Shown here: piece after piece, positions 34,730-44,504 of the stretch
Position numbering within the stretch: position 1 is the first letter of the stretch
How the letters are laid out: each line of letters starts with the position of its first letter
Assembly (NCBI GenBank): GCA_039029355.1
Contig: JBCCGI010000018.1
Location: 54,987-118,986 of the forward strand
DNA length: 64,000 nucleotides
Reading direction: 5' to 3'
Origin: JBCCGI01 sp039029355
Lineage (GTDB): Bacteria; Planctomycetota; UBA1135; GCA-002686595
Notes under the pieces: generated by a model
The model's input: only the letters and a program-made list of their open reading frames with translations
What the model was told of the DNA's origin: nothing
The model's database searches: none
Made by a program: the position numbers and the translations under genes

Positions 34730-34869
34730 CGGGGCGGTGGGGGGCTCCCTCGCGGGCGCGGCGGGCAGGCCGGGCGCGCCGGGAGGGGGGGCGCCGAGCG
34801 TAGCTCGGCCCGCCGCGCGCGCCCACGACTACCCCCGGGGAATCCGCTCTGGCACAATGCGCGACTCCC

Positions 34870-36309
34870 ATGACCCTCACGCGCTTTCAATCGAAAGGGA
34901 CCGAGGGGGCGGACGAGGCGCGCGCGGGCTCCTCGACCGCGCCGGCGGTCCACCTGGTCACCTTCGGGTGCCAGATGAACAAGTACGACTCCCTGCTCGT
35001 CGAAGGCCGCTTCACGCGGCGCGGCTACCGCGTCGCGGGCAGCCTCGACGAGGCCGACGTCGTGCTCTTCAACACCTGCTCGGTGCGCGACCACGCCGAG
35101 GAGCGCGTCTACTCCTGGGTGGGCGAGCTCAAGCGAGCCAAGGAGGCCAACCCCGAGCTGGTCATCGGCATCATGGGCTGCATGGCCCAGCGCGCGGGCG
35201 ACGACATCGTCCGCCGCGCGGGCCACGTCGATCTCGTGTGCGGCACGCGCCAGCTGCAGCACCTGCCCGACATGGTCGAGGAGCTCTTCGAGCGCCGCGC
35301 CGAGGCCGCGGGCACCGCGCGCGTCGCCTCGCTCGACATGGACACCGAGGTGGCGGTCGAGCGCGCCGGCGAGCCCTATACCGGCGGCCTCTCGGGCTAC
35401 CTCGCCGCCATGCGCGGCTGCGACCTCAACTGCACTTTCTGCATCGTCCCGCGCACCCGCGGCCGCGTGCAGAGCCGGCCGATCGAGGCGCTGGTCGACG
35501 AGGCGCGCTGGATGGTGTCGGGCGGTGCGCGCGTGGTCACGCTGCTCGGCCAGACGGTGAACAGCTACGGCGAAGACCTGCCCAAGCCGGGCCCCGGCGC
35601 GCCGAAGATGCGCGGGCGCCAGGGCCGGCCCAGCCTGGCCGACCTGCTGTACGCGCTGCAGGAGGTCGACGGGCTGGCGCGCATCCGGCTGATCACGCTG
35701 CACCCTTCGTACGTCACCCCGGCGCTCGCCGAGGCGATCCGCGACTGCCCGAAGGTCGAGCGCTTCCTGCCGCTCCCCGTGCAGTCGGGCTCGGACGACG
35801 TGCTGCGGCGCATGAAGCGCGGCTACACCACCGACCTCTACCGCCGCCGTGTCGACATCCTGCGCGAGGCCGTGCCGGACCTGGAGCTCGGCACCGACTG
35901 GATCGTCGGCTTCCCCGGCGAGACCGACGCCGACTTCGAGCGCACGCTCGACTTCGCGGCCGAGATCGGCTTCTCGCAGGGCTACGTCTTCAAGTACGAC
36001 CCGCGCCCCGAGACCGCGGCCCACGCCTTCGACGACGACGTCGCGCGCGACGTGAAGAAGGCCCGCAACCAGGCGCTGCTGCGACGCGTCGAAGAGGTCG
36101 GGCTGGGCCGCATGGAGCGCTGGCTCGGGCGCGAGGTCGAGGTCTTCGTCGACGAGGTCTCGCCGCGGCGCGAGGGCTTCGTCACCGGGCGTACGGCCCA
36201 TAGCCTGCCGATCCAGCTCCCCGGCGACGCGTCGCTGGTGGGGAGCACGGTGCGCGCGACCGTGGATCACGCGACCGGGTTCGGGCTCTCGGGCCGAGCC
36301 GCGGAGTAG
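34870..36309 (+). CDS. miaB: tRNA-2-methylthio-N6-dimethylallyladenosine synthase
   Basis: A 479-residue radical-SAM methylthiotransferase that adds the ms2 group to i6A37 of tRNAs. The UPF0004 domain has the cluster Cys residues in FGCQMNKYDS (C34), NTCSVRDHAEE and GCMAQR; the radical-SAM CxxxCxxC is C184, C188, C191 in RGCDLNCTFC; the C-terminal TRAM domain has VEVFVDEVSPRREGFVTGRT. The N-terminal 25 residues before the UPF0004 domain are longer than usual, and a later start is possible. Single gene. Confidence 0.93.
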   Translation: MTLTRFQSKGTEGADEARAGSSTAPAVHLVTFGCQMNKYDSLLVEGRFTRRGYRVAGSLDEADVVLFNTCSVRDHAEERVYSWVGELKRAKEANPELVIGIMGCMAQRAGDDIVRRAGHVDLVCGTRQLQHLPDMVEELFERRAEAAGTARVASLDMDTEVAVERAGEPYTGGLSGYLAAMRGCDLNCTFCIVPRTRGRVQSRPIEALVDEARWMVSGGARVVTLLGQTVNSYGEDLPKPGPGAPKMRGRQGRPSLADLLYALQEVDGLARIRLITLHPSYVTPALAEAIRDCPKVERFLPLPVQSGSDDVLRRMKRGYTTDLYRRRVDILREAVPDLELGTDWIVGFPGETDADFERTLDFAAEIGFSQGYVFKYDPRPETAAHAFDDDVARDVKKARNQALLRRVEEVGLGRMERWLGREVEVFVDEVSPRREGFVTGRTAHSLPIQLPGDASLVGSTVRATVDHATGFGLSGRAAE

Positions 36310-36315
36310 CGCGGC

Positions 36316-39120
36316 CTACTCCCCGGCGGGCTTCTTGTCCCAGGGCTGGGGCGGGAGCGCGTCGTACCGCGGGAGCCCGTCGACGCTGGGGAACGCGGCC
36401 GCGGCTTCGGTGAGCAGGCGTAGCGCGTCGGCGGCCTTGCCCTCGGCGGCCTCGATCAGGTTGGCCTCCTCGGTCGGGTCCGACGGCAGGTGGTGGAGGC
36501 GCTCGGGCTTGCCCTCGGCGTCGATCCACAGCTTGTAGTCGGCCGTGCGCAGCACGCGCGGCGCGTAGGGGAGCTCGGGCTGCACGCGCCCGTCGCGCAA
36601 ATGCGCGGTGCGGCCGCCCATCGCCATCATCCACTTGCGCTGCCCCTTGTTCCCGAAGCCGATCAGCGGGTCGACGAACGACACGCCGTCGACGTGGTGC
36701 CCCTCGGGCGCGGCGGCGCCGGCCAGCTCGAGCATCGTCGGGAACACGTCGGTGAAGTCGACCAGGGCCGGGATCCTCTGGCCCGGGGTGACCTGGCCGA
36801 CCCAGCGCGCGAAGAACGGCGCGCGGCAGCCGGCCTCGACGAGGAGGCCCTTGCCGCCCTGCACGGTGCGGCCTTCGAGCGTGCCCTCGACCCCCCGCGC
36901 CGTGCCGTTGTCGGTGGTGAAGATCACCAGCGTGCGCTGCGCGAGCCCCAGCTCGTCGATCGCGTCGAGCAGCCGGCCCACCAGGTGGTCGGTGTAGCGG
37001 ACCATCGCGCGGTGGCGCTCGTCCTTGGTCTCGGCCTCCGGGTCGAGCGGCGTCGCGACGAAAGGCGTGTGCGTGAGCGCCATCGGGAAGTACAGCAGCA
37101 TCGGCTCGGCCGCATTGCGCCGCATGAAGTCGATCAGGAAGTCGGTGTAGAGGTCGGGCCCGAACTTCCCCTCGCGCAGCGAGCTGCCCTCGCGCGTGTG
37201 CACGTAGGGGGTGTGGTAGCGCTCGTTGCTCTTCGGGTTGTCGCCCTCTCCTCCGGTCCACATGCACCAGTCGTCGAAGCCGTGGCTCGCGAGGATGTCC
37301 GGCTGCACGCGGAAGTCGTTCAGCTGCCATTTGCCGGCGATGGCCGTGCGGTAGCCCGCGTCCTTCAGGGCGCGCGTCCACGACGGGTTGTGCGCCGGGT
37401 CGAAGTGGCAGCCCGCGCCCCAGCGCGGCACGTCCCAGTGGTTCACCCAGCCGTGGCGGAAGGGGTACTGCCCGGTGAGCAGCGTCGCGCGCGTCGGCGT
37501 GCACTTGGGCATCGAGTACGCGTTGACGAAGCGTGCACCTTCGGTGGCGATGCGGTCGATGTTCGGCGTCGGGAAGTCACCGCCACAGGCCGAGATCCAC
37601 TCCGGGCCGAGGTCGTCGACCATCACGAAGAGCACGTTGGGCTGCGGCGGCGCCTGGTCCGCGAAGTACTTCTCCTTGATCCACTCGGGCTGGTGGCTGT
37701 CGGGCTTGCGCTTGCGGCCGGTCATATCGACCTCGGCGCGGAGCGGCCGCTCGACCTCGAGCGGGTGCGGGTCGGCGACGCGGGCATGGTGCCCCTCCAT
37801 CAGCGTCCGCAGCGCCGCGCGCCGCTCCTGGTGCTCGGCGCCGTCCACCAGGTCGACGAGCTCGTCGGGGTCGGACGCCAGGTCGAACAGCTGCTCGCGG
37901 TCGATGCGCGGGTAGCGGATGAGCTTCCAGCGGCCGTCGGTGACGGCGCGCATCTTGTTCTCGTAGGTGAGGTAGAGCGAGTCGCGGACGGCGTCCGCGC
38001 GGCCCTCCCAGATCGGGCGCAGGCTCTGGCCCTCGACGTCCGCCGGAGCGGCGACCTCGACCCGGTCCAGCAGCGTCGGCATCAGGTCGTAGAGGTAGGC
38101 CAGCGCCGCGGACTGGCCGTGCGGGATGCCGGGACCCGCGACGACCAGCGGCGTGCCCATCGCGTGCTCGTAGACGCTCTGTTTGCCGAGCAGTCCGTGG
38201 CTCCCGACCGCGAGCCCGTGGTCGGCGGTGAAGACGACGATCGTGTTCTCGGCGCGCCCGGTGCGCTCGAGCGCGTTCAGGATGCGGCCGATCTGGTCGT
38301 CCATGTGGGTGATCAGGCCGTAGTACTCGGCCAGCTGATCCCCGATCGCCTCGCGCGTGCGCGGCCAGGCGGCGAGGCTCTCGTCGCGCCCGGCCATCCA
38401 GCCGTTGTGGAACGGGTGCTGGGGCAGGAAGTTCTTCGGGAGGGGGGGGCGCTCCTCGTAGTAGATCTCGCGGTAGGGCTCCGGCGGCTGGCGCGGGTCG
38501 TGCGGGGCGGTGAACGAGACGTAGGCGAAGAAGGGCTCGCCCGCGTTCGGGTCGAGGCTCTCGAGGAACTCGATCGCCGAGTCGGCGAACATCTGGCTCG
38601 AGAAGCCGTCGCCGATCGTCCGCTCCGAGAGCGTGCCGTCCGCCTGCACGTGCCGGACGGGCACCTTGAGGTGGTCCGACATCCCGCCGAGCATGACGTT
38701 CGTGCCGCGCTCGAAGCTGCGCAGGAACGACGCCTCGCCGTTGTGCCACTTGCCGGTGCCGAAGGTCGCGTAGCCCGCCGCGCGCAGCGTCTCGCCGAGC
38801 GTCGGCGCGTCGCTCAGGTTCATCTCGACCCGGTAGAGCGTCCGCCCCGAGTGGATCATCGCGCGCGACGGTTGGCACACCGCGCCGTGCATCGAGCCCA
38901 TGCAGTAGGCGCGCGAGAAGCGGAAGCCGCGTTCGACCAGCGAGTCGAGGTGCGGCGTCCGGATGTGCGGGTTGCCGAACGCGCCGACCGCGTCGGGGCG
39001 CTGGTCGTCGGCGAGCAGGAAGAGGATGTTCGGGCGCTCGTCCGCCTGCGGGCGGGCGACACCGCCGAGGCCCAGGGCGAACGCGACGAGGAGGATCGGA
39101 CGCAGGAAGGACAGGCGCAT
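36316..39120 (-). CDS. Tandem double sulfatase (two complete sulfatase domains in one polypeptide)
   Basis: A 934-residue exported protein. The signal peptide is residues 1-22. The first sulfatase (about 28-470) has the metal DD of LFLLADDQRPD and the formylglycine motif CQPSR with C82. The second (about 490-934) repeats the whole fold, with VLFVMVDDLGPEW and CTPTR with C540, plus GKW and TTDNGTARG. Sulfatases remove sulfate esters after the Cys is oxidised to formylglycine. There is no stop, frameshift or obvious linker disorder between them, so this is a real fusion. ATG at 39120 is chosen as it begins the signal peptide. It should attack sulfated polysaccharide in the periplasm. Confidence 0.88.
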   Translation of the reverse strand: MRLSFLRPILLVAFALGLGGVARPQADERPNILFLLADDQRPDAVGAFGNPHIRTPHLDSLVERGFRFSRAYCMGSMHGAVCQPSRAMIHSGRTLYRVEMNLSDAPTLGETLRAAGYATFGTGKWHNGEASFLRSFERGTNVMLGGMSDHLKVPVRHVQADGTLSERTIGDGFSSQMFADSAIEFLESLDPNAGEPFFAYVSFTAPHDPRQPPEPYREIYYEERPPLPKNFLPQHPFHNGWMAGRDESLAAWPRTREAIGDQLAEYYGLITHMDDQIGRILNALERTGRAENTIVVFTADHGLAVGSHGLLGKQSVYEHAMGTPLVVAGPGIPHGQSAALAYLYDLMPTLLDRVEVAAPADVEGQSLRPIWEGRADAVRDSLYLTYENKMRAVTDGRWKLIRYPRIDREQLFDLASDPDELVDLVDGAEHQERRAALRTLMEGHHARVADPHPLEVERPLRAEVDMTGRKRKPDSHQPEWIKEKYFADQAPPQPNVLFVMVDDLGPEWISACGGDFPTPNIDRIATEGARFVNAYSMPKCTPTRATLLTGQYPFRHGWVNHWDVPRWGAGCHFDPAHNPSWTRALKDAGYRTAIAGKWQLNDFRVQPDILASHGFDDWCMWTGGEGDNPKSNERYHTPYVHTREGSSLREGKFGPDLYTDFLIDFMRRNAAEPMLLYFPMALTHTPFVATPLDPEAETKDERHRAMVRYTDHLVGRLLDAIDELGLAQRTLVIFTTDNGTARGVEGTLEGRTVQGGKGLLVEAGCRAPFFARWVGQVTPGQRIPALVDFTDVFPTMLELAGAAAPEGHHVDGVSFVDPLIGFGNKGQRKWMMAMGGRTAHLRDGRVQPELPYAPRVLRTADYKLWIDAEGKPERLHHLPSDPTEEANLIEAAEGKAADALRLLTEAAAAFPSVDGLPRYDALPPQPWDKKPAGE

Positions 39121-39302
39121 GGCGCCCATCCTAGTGAAGTGGGCGGGAGCGCGCCTCTCGGCGGTCGCGGCCGGGGAGGGCCTCCGCTCGGCGCTTTTTC
39201 CGTGTCGGCGCGGGCGCCCCGTCTGCGCGAGTTGCTGTTGGAGGCGGCAGACCTCCCACGGACCGGCCCGGCGTTCCAATCGGCAGTTTTTTCGATCTCT
39301 CT

Positions 39303-41021
39303 ATGCAAAGCGACGCTTCCACGCGCCTCGGGGTGCTCCTCGGGGCGGTGTTCCTGGCTACGGCGCACTCCTCCTGCAGCGACTCGGGCGGGAGCCCTTC
39401 GGACCCGGTCCTGTTGCTGACCGACGCGGAGGCCGCGCGCTTCCTCGCGCGCGCCAGCTTCGGCCCATCGCCGGCGGGCGTGCAGGAGCTGCGCGAGGCC
39501 GGCTACCAGGCCTGGCTCGACGGGCAGGTCGAGCTGCCGCCCTCGCTGATGAAGCCGGCGCTGCTCGATCTCGGGTGCTCGGCCCTGGAGCCCGGGCACC
39601 CGGAGTGCGAGTTCATCGATCCCCACATCGCCGAGCGCGACCGGCTCTGGTGGGAGCACGCGGTCTACGGCGAGGACCAGCTGCGCCAGCGCGTCGCCTT
39701 CGCGCTCAGCGAGATCTTCGTCATCTCGGTCTTCAACGCCGAGCTCGCCGAGTACCCGGTGCTGATCGCGGAGTACTACGACATGCTCGCGCAGCGCGCC
39801 TTCGGCAGCTATCGCGAGCTGATCGAGGAGGTCACGCTCCACCCGGCGATGGGCGTGTACCTGAGCATGCTCGGCAACCGCAAGGCGGATCCGGTGCTGG
39901 GCACGCGCCCGGACGAGAACTACGCGCGCGAGGTGATGCAGCTGTTCTCGATCGGGCTCGTGCAGCTCGACGCGGCGGGGCGGCCGGTGCTGGATGAGCT
40001 CGGGCAGACCATCCCGACCTACACCCAGGACGACATCGAGGAGCTGGCGCGCGTCTTCACCGGCTGGACCTGGTCCAGCGACGAGCCCAAGAGCGCTTCG
40101 CTCGAGGCCTACCAGGGACTGGAGCCGCGCTTTGGCCGCATGGAGGCCTGGCCCGCCTTCCACGATGCCGACGAGAAGGCGCTGCTCGGGAGCGTCGTGC
40201 TGCCCGCGGGGCTGGCCGCCGAAGTCGACCTCGCGCTGGCGCTCGACGCGCTCGCGAGCCACCCGAACGTCGGGCCGTTCCTCGCGCGCCAGCTGATCCA
40301 GCGCCTCGTGACCAGCAACCCCGCGCCCGAGTACGTCGAGCGCGTCGCCGCGACCTTCAACGACGACGGCAAGGGGCAGCGCGGGAACCTCGAGGCGGTC
40401 GTGCGCGCGATCCTGCTCGACCCCGCCGCGCTGGGGGAGCCACCCGCGGACGGCACCTTCGGCAAGGTGCGCGAGCCGGTGCTGCGGCTCAGCGCGCTGT
40501 GGCGCGCGTTCGAGACCGAGCCGCCGACCCCGGACGCCAAGCTCTTCGACGACTTCCTCAGCGCGGAGTACGGCGGGCAGCAGGCGCTGTACTCGCCGTC
40601 GGTCTTCAACTTCTTCAGCCCCTTCTACTCGAACGCCGAGCTCGCCGCGCAGGGCCTCGTGGCGCCCGAGCTGCAGGTCTCGACGCACGCGACGCTGGTC
40701 GAGATGGCGAACTTCACCGACTGGATGGTGCGCGAGTCGAACACCGCGACGGTCGCCGAGACGCTGATGTACGAGGAGTGGAGCTTCCCGGTGCTGGACC
40801 TGTCGCCGGTCGCCAGCGTCGCGGGCGACGTCGGCGCGCTCGTCGACGAACTCAGCCGGCGCTTCCTGGCGAGCGCGATGTCGAGCGAGATGCGCGCCGT
40901 GCTCGAAGCGGCGCTGCTCGAGGTGCCGCTTGACGACGGCGAGCTGCCGCCGGGGCTGGAGCGCGCGATGCTCGCCACCAGCCTGGTCCTCGTCAGCCCC
41001 GAGTTCATCGTCCAGCAGTGA
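39303..41021 (+). CDS. DUF1800 exported protein
   Basis: A 572-residue protein with a lipoprotein-like leader (TAHSSC, C25). It matches DUF1800: LLTDAEAARFLARASFGPSPAGVQEL at the start, RQRVAFALSEIFVIS, HPAMGVYLSMLGNRKAD, then RPDENYAREVMQLFSIGL and ELARVFTGWTW, and the late YSPSVFNFFSPFY. The family is common in planctomycetes and gamma-proteobacteria, always with a DUF1501 gene; function unknown, a link to secreted or surface polymer metabolism has been proposed. Thirteen bases to the DUF1501 gene. Confidence 0.88.
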   Translation: MQSDASTRLGVLLGAVFLATAHSSCSDSGGSPSDPVLLLTDAEAARFLARASFGPSPAGVQELREAGYQAWLDGQVELPPSLMKPALLDLGCSALEPGHPECEFIDPHIAERDRLWWEHAVYGEDQLRQRVAFALSEIFVISVFNAELAEYPVLIAEYYDMLAQRAFGSYRELIEEVTLHPAMGVYLSMLGNRKADPVLGTRPDENYAREVMQLFSIGLVQLDAAGRPVLDELGQTIPTYTQDDIEELARVFTGWTWSSDEPKSASLEAYQGLEPRFGRMEAWPAFHDADEKALLGSVVLPAGLAAEVDLALALDALASHPNVGPFLARQLIQRLVTSNPAPEYVERVAATFNDDGKGQRGNLEAVVRAILLDPAALGEPPADGTFGKVREPVLRLSALWRAFETEPPTPDAKLFDDFLSAEYGGQQALYSPSVFNFFSPFYSNAELAAQGLVAPELQVSTHATLVEMANFTDWMVRESNTATVAETLMYEEWSFPVLDLSPVASVAGDVGALVDELSRRFLASAMSSEMRAVLEAALLEVPLDDGELPPGLERAMLATSLVLVSPEFIVQQ

Positions 41022-41034
41022 AAGAGCCTGAACC

Positions 41035-42387
41035 ATGCAGACGTTTCACAACCTCTCCCGCCGCCGCTTCCTGCGCCTCGGCGCCGGCACCGCCGCGATG
41101 GCGGGCCTCTCCAGCGTGGGCCTCGTCGGAGCGCGGCCGCTCGGGTCCGGCGGCTTCGGCGACTACAAGGCGCTGGTGTGCGTCTTCCTCTACGGCGGAG
41201 CCGACACCTTCAACCTCTTGGTGCCCACCGGCGCCGCGGGCTACGCGACCTACGCGGCCTCGCGCGGGGACCTCGCCGAGCCGCTGGCTTCGCTCCTCCC
41301 GATCGATCCGCTCGGACCGATCGTCGGCGGCGGGACCTATGGCCTGCACGGCCAGGTGCCCGAGCTGCGCGACCTGTTCCAGGCCGGCCGCCTCGCCTTC
41401 GTCGCGAACGTCGGCCCGCTGGTGCAGCCCTCGCCGAAGGCCGGGCTCTTGAACGGCACCGTCCCGGCGCCGCTCAGCCTCTTCTCGCACAACGATCAGC
41501 AGGCGCAGTGGCAGCGAGCCTGGGCCGACGTGGCGGGCTCGACCGGCTGGGCGGGGCGCATGCTCGACGCCCTGGGCGACGTGAACGGCGCCACGCCGCT
41601 GTCGCCGGGGATCAGCGTCGATCAGCAGAACCGCCTGATGGTCGGCGAGAAGGCGGCGCCGTATGTGATCGGCTCCGAAGGCACCGTGCCGCTCTTGGCG
41701 TCCGACGACGAGGAGCAGCGCGAGCTCTACACCGAGCTCTTCGCGACCGCCAAGCACAAGCTCGGCGCGCCGATCGGCAAGACGCAGATCGAGGCGATGG
41801 AGATCGAGCAGCTCCTGTCGTCGAAGCTGGCCGAGGGACCGACCTTCGAAGGGCTCTTCCCCCAAGGGCCGCTGGCCGAGCAGCTCCGTATGGTGGCGCG
41901 GCTCATCGCGATCCGCGCACAGCTCGGCGTGACGCGGCAGGTCTTCTTCGTGAGCATGGGCGGCTACGATACGCACGGCGACCAGCTGACCGAGCTGCCG
42001 CCGCTGTATCGCTCGCTGTCCGAGACGCTGGGCGCCTTCCAGCAGAGCCTCGACCAGATCGGCGCGGCGTCGAGCGTGACGACCTTCTCGCACACCGAGT
42101 TCGGACGCACGCTCTCCAGCAACGGACAGGGCTCGGACCACGGGTGGGGCGGCCACGCCTTCGTCCTGGGCGACGCGGTCCAGGGCAAGCGCATCTTCGG
42201 GGCGATGCCGGACCTGACCTTGGAGGGGACGGACGACCTCGGCGAGGGGCGCATCATCCCCACGGTCGCCGTCGATCAGTTCGCCGCCACGCTGGGGCAG
42301 TGGTTCGGCCTGTCGCCTTCCCAGGCCCTCGCGGTCTTCCCGAACCTCGCCAACTTTGCAGAGCTGAACCTCGGCTTCCTGGGGTGA
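41035..42387 (+). CDS. DUF1501 exported protein (Tat-type leader)
   Basis: A 450-residue protein with a twin-arginine leader (SRRRFLRLGAGTAAMAGL), implying export folded, perhaps with a cofactor. It has LVCVFLYGGADTFNLLVP, SLFSHNDQQAQWQ, FFVSMGGYDTHGDQL and HTEFGRTLSSNGQGSDHGWGG, the alkaline-phosphatase-like core of DUF1501. Metal-binding Asp/His residues are present. Partner of the DUF1800 protein upstream. A hairpin overlaps its stop. Confidence 0.88.
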   Translation: MQTFHNLSRRRFLRLGAGTAAMAGLSSVGLVGARPLGSGGFGDYKALVCVFLYGGADTFNLLVPTGAAGYATYAASRGDLAEPLASLLPIDPLGPIVGGGTYGLHGQVPELRDLFQAGRLAFVANVGPLVQPSPKAGLLNGTVPAPLSLFSHNDQQAQWQRAWADVAGSTGWAGRMLDALGDVNGATPLSPGISVDQQNRLMVGEKAAPYVIGSEGTVPLLASDDEEQRELYTELFATAKHKLGAPIGKTQIEAMEIEQLLSSKLAEGPTFEGLFPQGPLAEQLRMVARLIAIRAQLGVTRQVFFVSMGGYDTHGDQLTELPPLYRSLSETLGAFQQSLDQIGAASSVTTFSHTEFGRTLSSNGQGSDHGWGGHAFVLGDAVQGKRIFGAMPDLTLEGTDDLGEGRIIPTVAVDQFAATLGQWFGLSPSQALAVFPNLANFAELNLGFLG

Positions 42388-42410
42388 CGCGCCGCCCGAC
42401 GCGGCGCGTC
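42386..42410 (+). terminator. Hairpin at the end of the DUF1800/DUF1501 operon
   Basis: GACGCGCCGC and GCGGCGCGTC form a perfect ten-pair stem around a five-base loop, beginning in the DUF1501 stop codon. No T-run follows, so the termination strength is uncertain. Confidence 0.55.
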
Positions 42411-42483
42411 GGGTAGCCTGCGGGCCGGGATCCGCGCCGCCGGCGGGGATCCTCGCCCGCCCCCACGAGGACCCAGGTTCCCC

Positions 42484-44382
42484 ATGAGTCAGCTCTCCCT
42501 CCTTCGCTTGGCGCTGCGGCGCCTCGTCGCCCCCTTCGCGCTGCTCGGCATCGCGTCGGGAGCCGCCCTCGCCCAGATGCCCAAGGAGGACGTGGTCGAC
42601 GTCCCCGCCGCGGGCGAGGGGCTGTGGGTCAGCAACCTGTTCCAGACGAACATGGTGCTGCAGCGGGGCAAGCCGATCGCGGTGTCGGGGGGAGGCGCTC
42701 CGGGCGAGGAGGTCCGTCTCGCGTTCGGCGGCGCCGAGCAGACCGCCGTCGCCGGCAGCGACGGGCGCTGGCGCGCGACGCTGCCCGCGATGGAGGCGAG
42801 CGCCGAGCCGGCGCGGATGACGGTCCGCGGCACGGACGAGACGCTGGTGCTCGAGAACGTGCTCGTCGGCGACGTCTGGGTGCTCGGCGGGCAGAGCAAC
42901 ATGGAGTTCGAGCTCGCCAAGGTCGAGAACGGCGAGCTCGAGATCGCGACGGCCAACTACCCCGAGCTGCGCATCCTGACCGTGCCCTACGGCGAGGGGC
43001 CCGCGGTCAGCGACGGCTTCGCCCGCCTGCACGAGTGGAGCGGCTGGTTCGGCCGCCACTTCCGCAAGGGCGACTGGGACGTGTGCAGTCCCGAGGTCGT
43101 GCGCCTGCTGTCGGCGATCGGCTACGTCTTCGCGCGCCGCGTGCACATGGCGAGCGGCGTCCCCGTCGGCGTGATCGACGCGTCGCGCGGCGGGACGACG
43201 GTGGAGACCTGGACCCCCGAGGCGGTCCTGCGCGCATCCACGAGCGAGCCGGTCGTGGCGCTGCTCGCGGACTGGGACCGCCGCGTCGCCGAGTGGGATC
43301 CGCAGGCGGACCTAGAGCAGCGCGTCGAGCAGCACAAGCGCTGGCTCGCCGACATGGACAAGCAGGGGCGCGCCGTCCCCGACGACCGCAAGCCGCTGCC
43401 GACGGACCTGCGCCCCGGCCCGATCGCCGACCACAACTACCCGGGCAGCTGCTTCGCGGGCATGCTGGGCCCGCTGCGGGGCCTCGCGGTCAAGGGCGTG
43501 ATCTTCCATCAGGGCTACAACAACGCGCTCAGCGGGATGCCCGGCGTGCGCCTGTACCGCGAGCTCTTTCCGGTGATGATCGACGCCTGGCGCGACGCCT
43601 TTGGCGACGCCGAGCTGCCCTTCGGCATCCTGTCGCTGTGCACCGACGGCTATCCGCAGACGCGCGACGACTACCTCTCCAAGATGCTCAACGCCGGCAT
43701 CCACATCCGCGCCGCGCAGTACGAGGCCTTCCGCGACCTCTTCGCCGCGGGCGACGCGAACGTCGGCTTCGCGAGCACCTACGACCTGCGCCGCCGCTGG
43801 TACCACCCACAGCTCAAGCTGCCGGCGGGCGAGCGCATCGCGCGCTGGGCGCTGGCGACCCAGTACGGAGCCGAGCGGCTCGAGTGGAGGCCGCCGATGC
43901 TCGAGCGCATGGAGGCGCAGGCCGGCGCGCTCCTGCTCGCGCTCGACCGCGACGTCGGCGACCCGGCGGACGGCGCGATCGAGGGCTTCGCGATCGCCGG
44001 CGCCGACCGGCGCTTCCAGCCGGCCGACGTCGCGTACGTCGAGACCGGCAAGGACGACCGCGGCCGCCCGCGGCTGGACCGCAAGCAGCTGCTGCTGACC
44101 AGCCCGCTGGTCGCCGAGCCGATCCACTTCCGCTACGCCTGGGGTAGGAACCCGATGGGCAACCTGCAGGCCACCGGCAACAAGGACCTGCCCTTCGCGA
44201 CCCAACGCAGCGACGACTGGGACATGGGGACCGTGCCGTTGGGCGTGCTCGACGAGGAGATCGAGGGCGGGCTGACCCGTCCGCAGCGCAACAAGGTGCT
44301 GGCGGAGCTGCGCCGCGAGGACCTGCGCCGGCGCTTGGCGGAAGCCCGGGCGCTGGTCGAGAAGCACGGCGAGGACGACTAG
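42484..44382 (+). CDS. Sialate O-acetylesterase-type SGNH esterase
   Basis: A 632-residue exported protein (signal peptide ending ALA at 30). A jelly-roll-like N-terminal part with LWVSNLFQTNMVLQRGKPI leads into the SASA/SGNH domain: the nucleophile is S138 in VLGGQSNMEFE, and the later IFHQGYNNALSG supplies the oxyanion/His block. It removes acetyl groups from sugars. Compared with sialate esterases the third motif reads HQGYNNA where WYQGESNA is usual. Acetylated plant or algal polysaccharide is a likelier substrate here than sialic acid. Confidence 0.8.
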   Translation: MSQLSLLRLALRRLVAPFALLGIASGAALAQMPKEDVVDVPAAGEGLWVSNLFQTNMVLQRGKPIAVSGGGAPGEEVRLAFGGAEQTAVAGSDGRWRATLPAMEASAEPARMTVRGTDETLVLENVLVGDVWVLGGQSNMEFELAKVENGELEIATANYPELRILTVPYGEGPAVSDGFARLHEWSGWFGRHFRKGDWDVCSPEVVRLLSAIGYVFARRVHMASGVPVGVIDASRGGTTVETWTPEAVLRASTSEPVVALLADWDRRVAEWDPQADLEQRVEQHKRWLADMDKQGRAVPDDRKPLPTDLRPGPIADHNYPGSCFAGMLGPLRGLAVKGVIFHQGYNNALSGMPGVRLYRELFPVMIDAWRDAFGDAELPFGILSLCTDGYPQTRDDYLSKMLNAGIHIRAAQYEAFRDLFAAGDANVGFASTYDLRRRWYHPQLKLPAGERIARWALATQYGAERLEWRPPMLERMEAQAGALLLALDRDVGDPADGAIEGFAIAGADRRFQPADVAYVETGKDDRGRPRLDRKQLLLTSPLVAEPIHFRYAWGRNPMGNLQATGNKDLPFATQRSDDWDMGTVPLGVLDEEIEGGLTRPQRNKVLAELRREDLRRRLAEARALVEKHGEDD

Positions 44383-44504
44383 CGGGTCGGCACACGGGCG
44401 ACGCGGTCGAGTAGACTCACAAGCCGCGCCCGGCCGCGCCGACGCGCTCTCTCACCCACCCCCCTCGAAACCACCCGGGCCGGCCCGCCCGCCGGTCGTT
44501 TGAC

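Noticed and set aside
34840..34870. A sigma-54-like TGGCAC element before miaB.
   Set aside because: Only the -24-like half is present; the -12 GC does not follow in a proper TTGC context, so no promoter is called.
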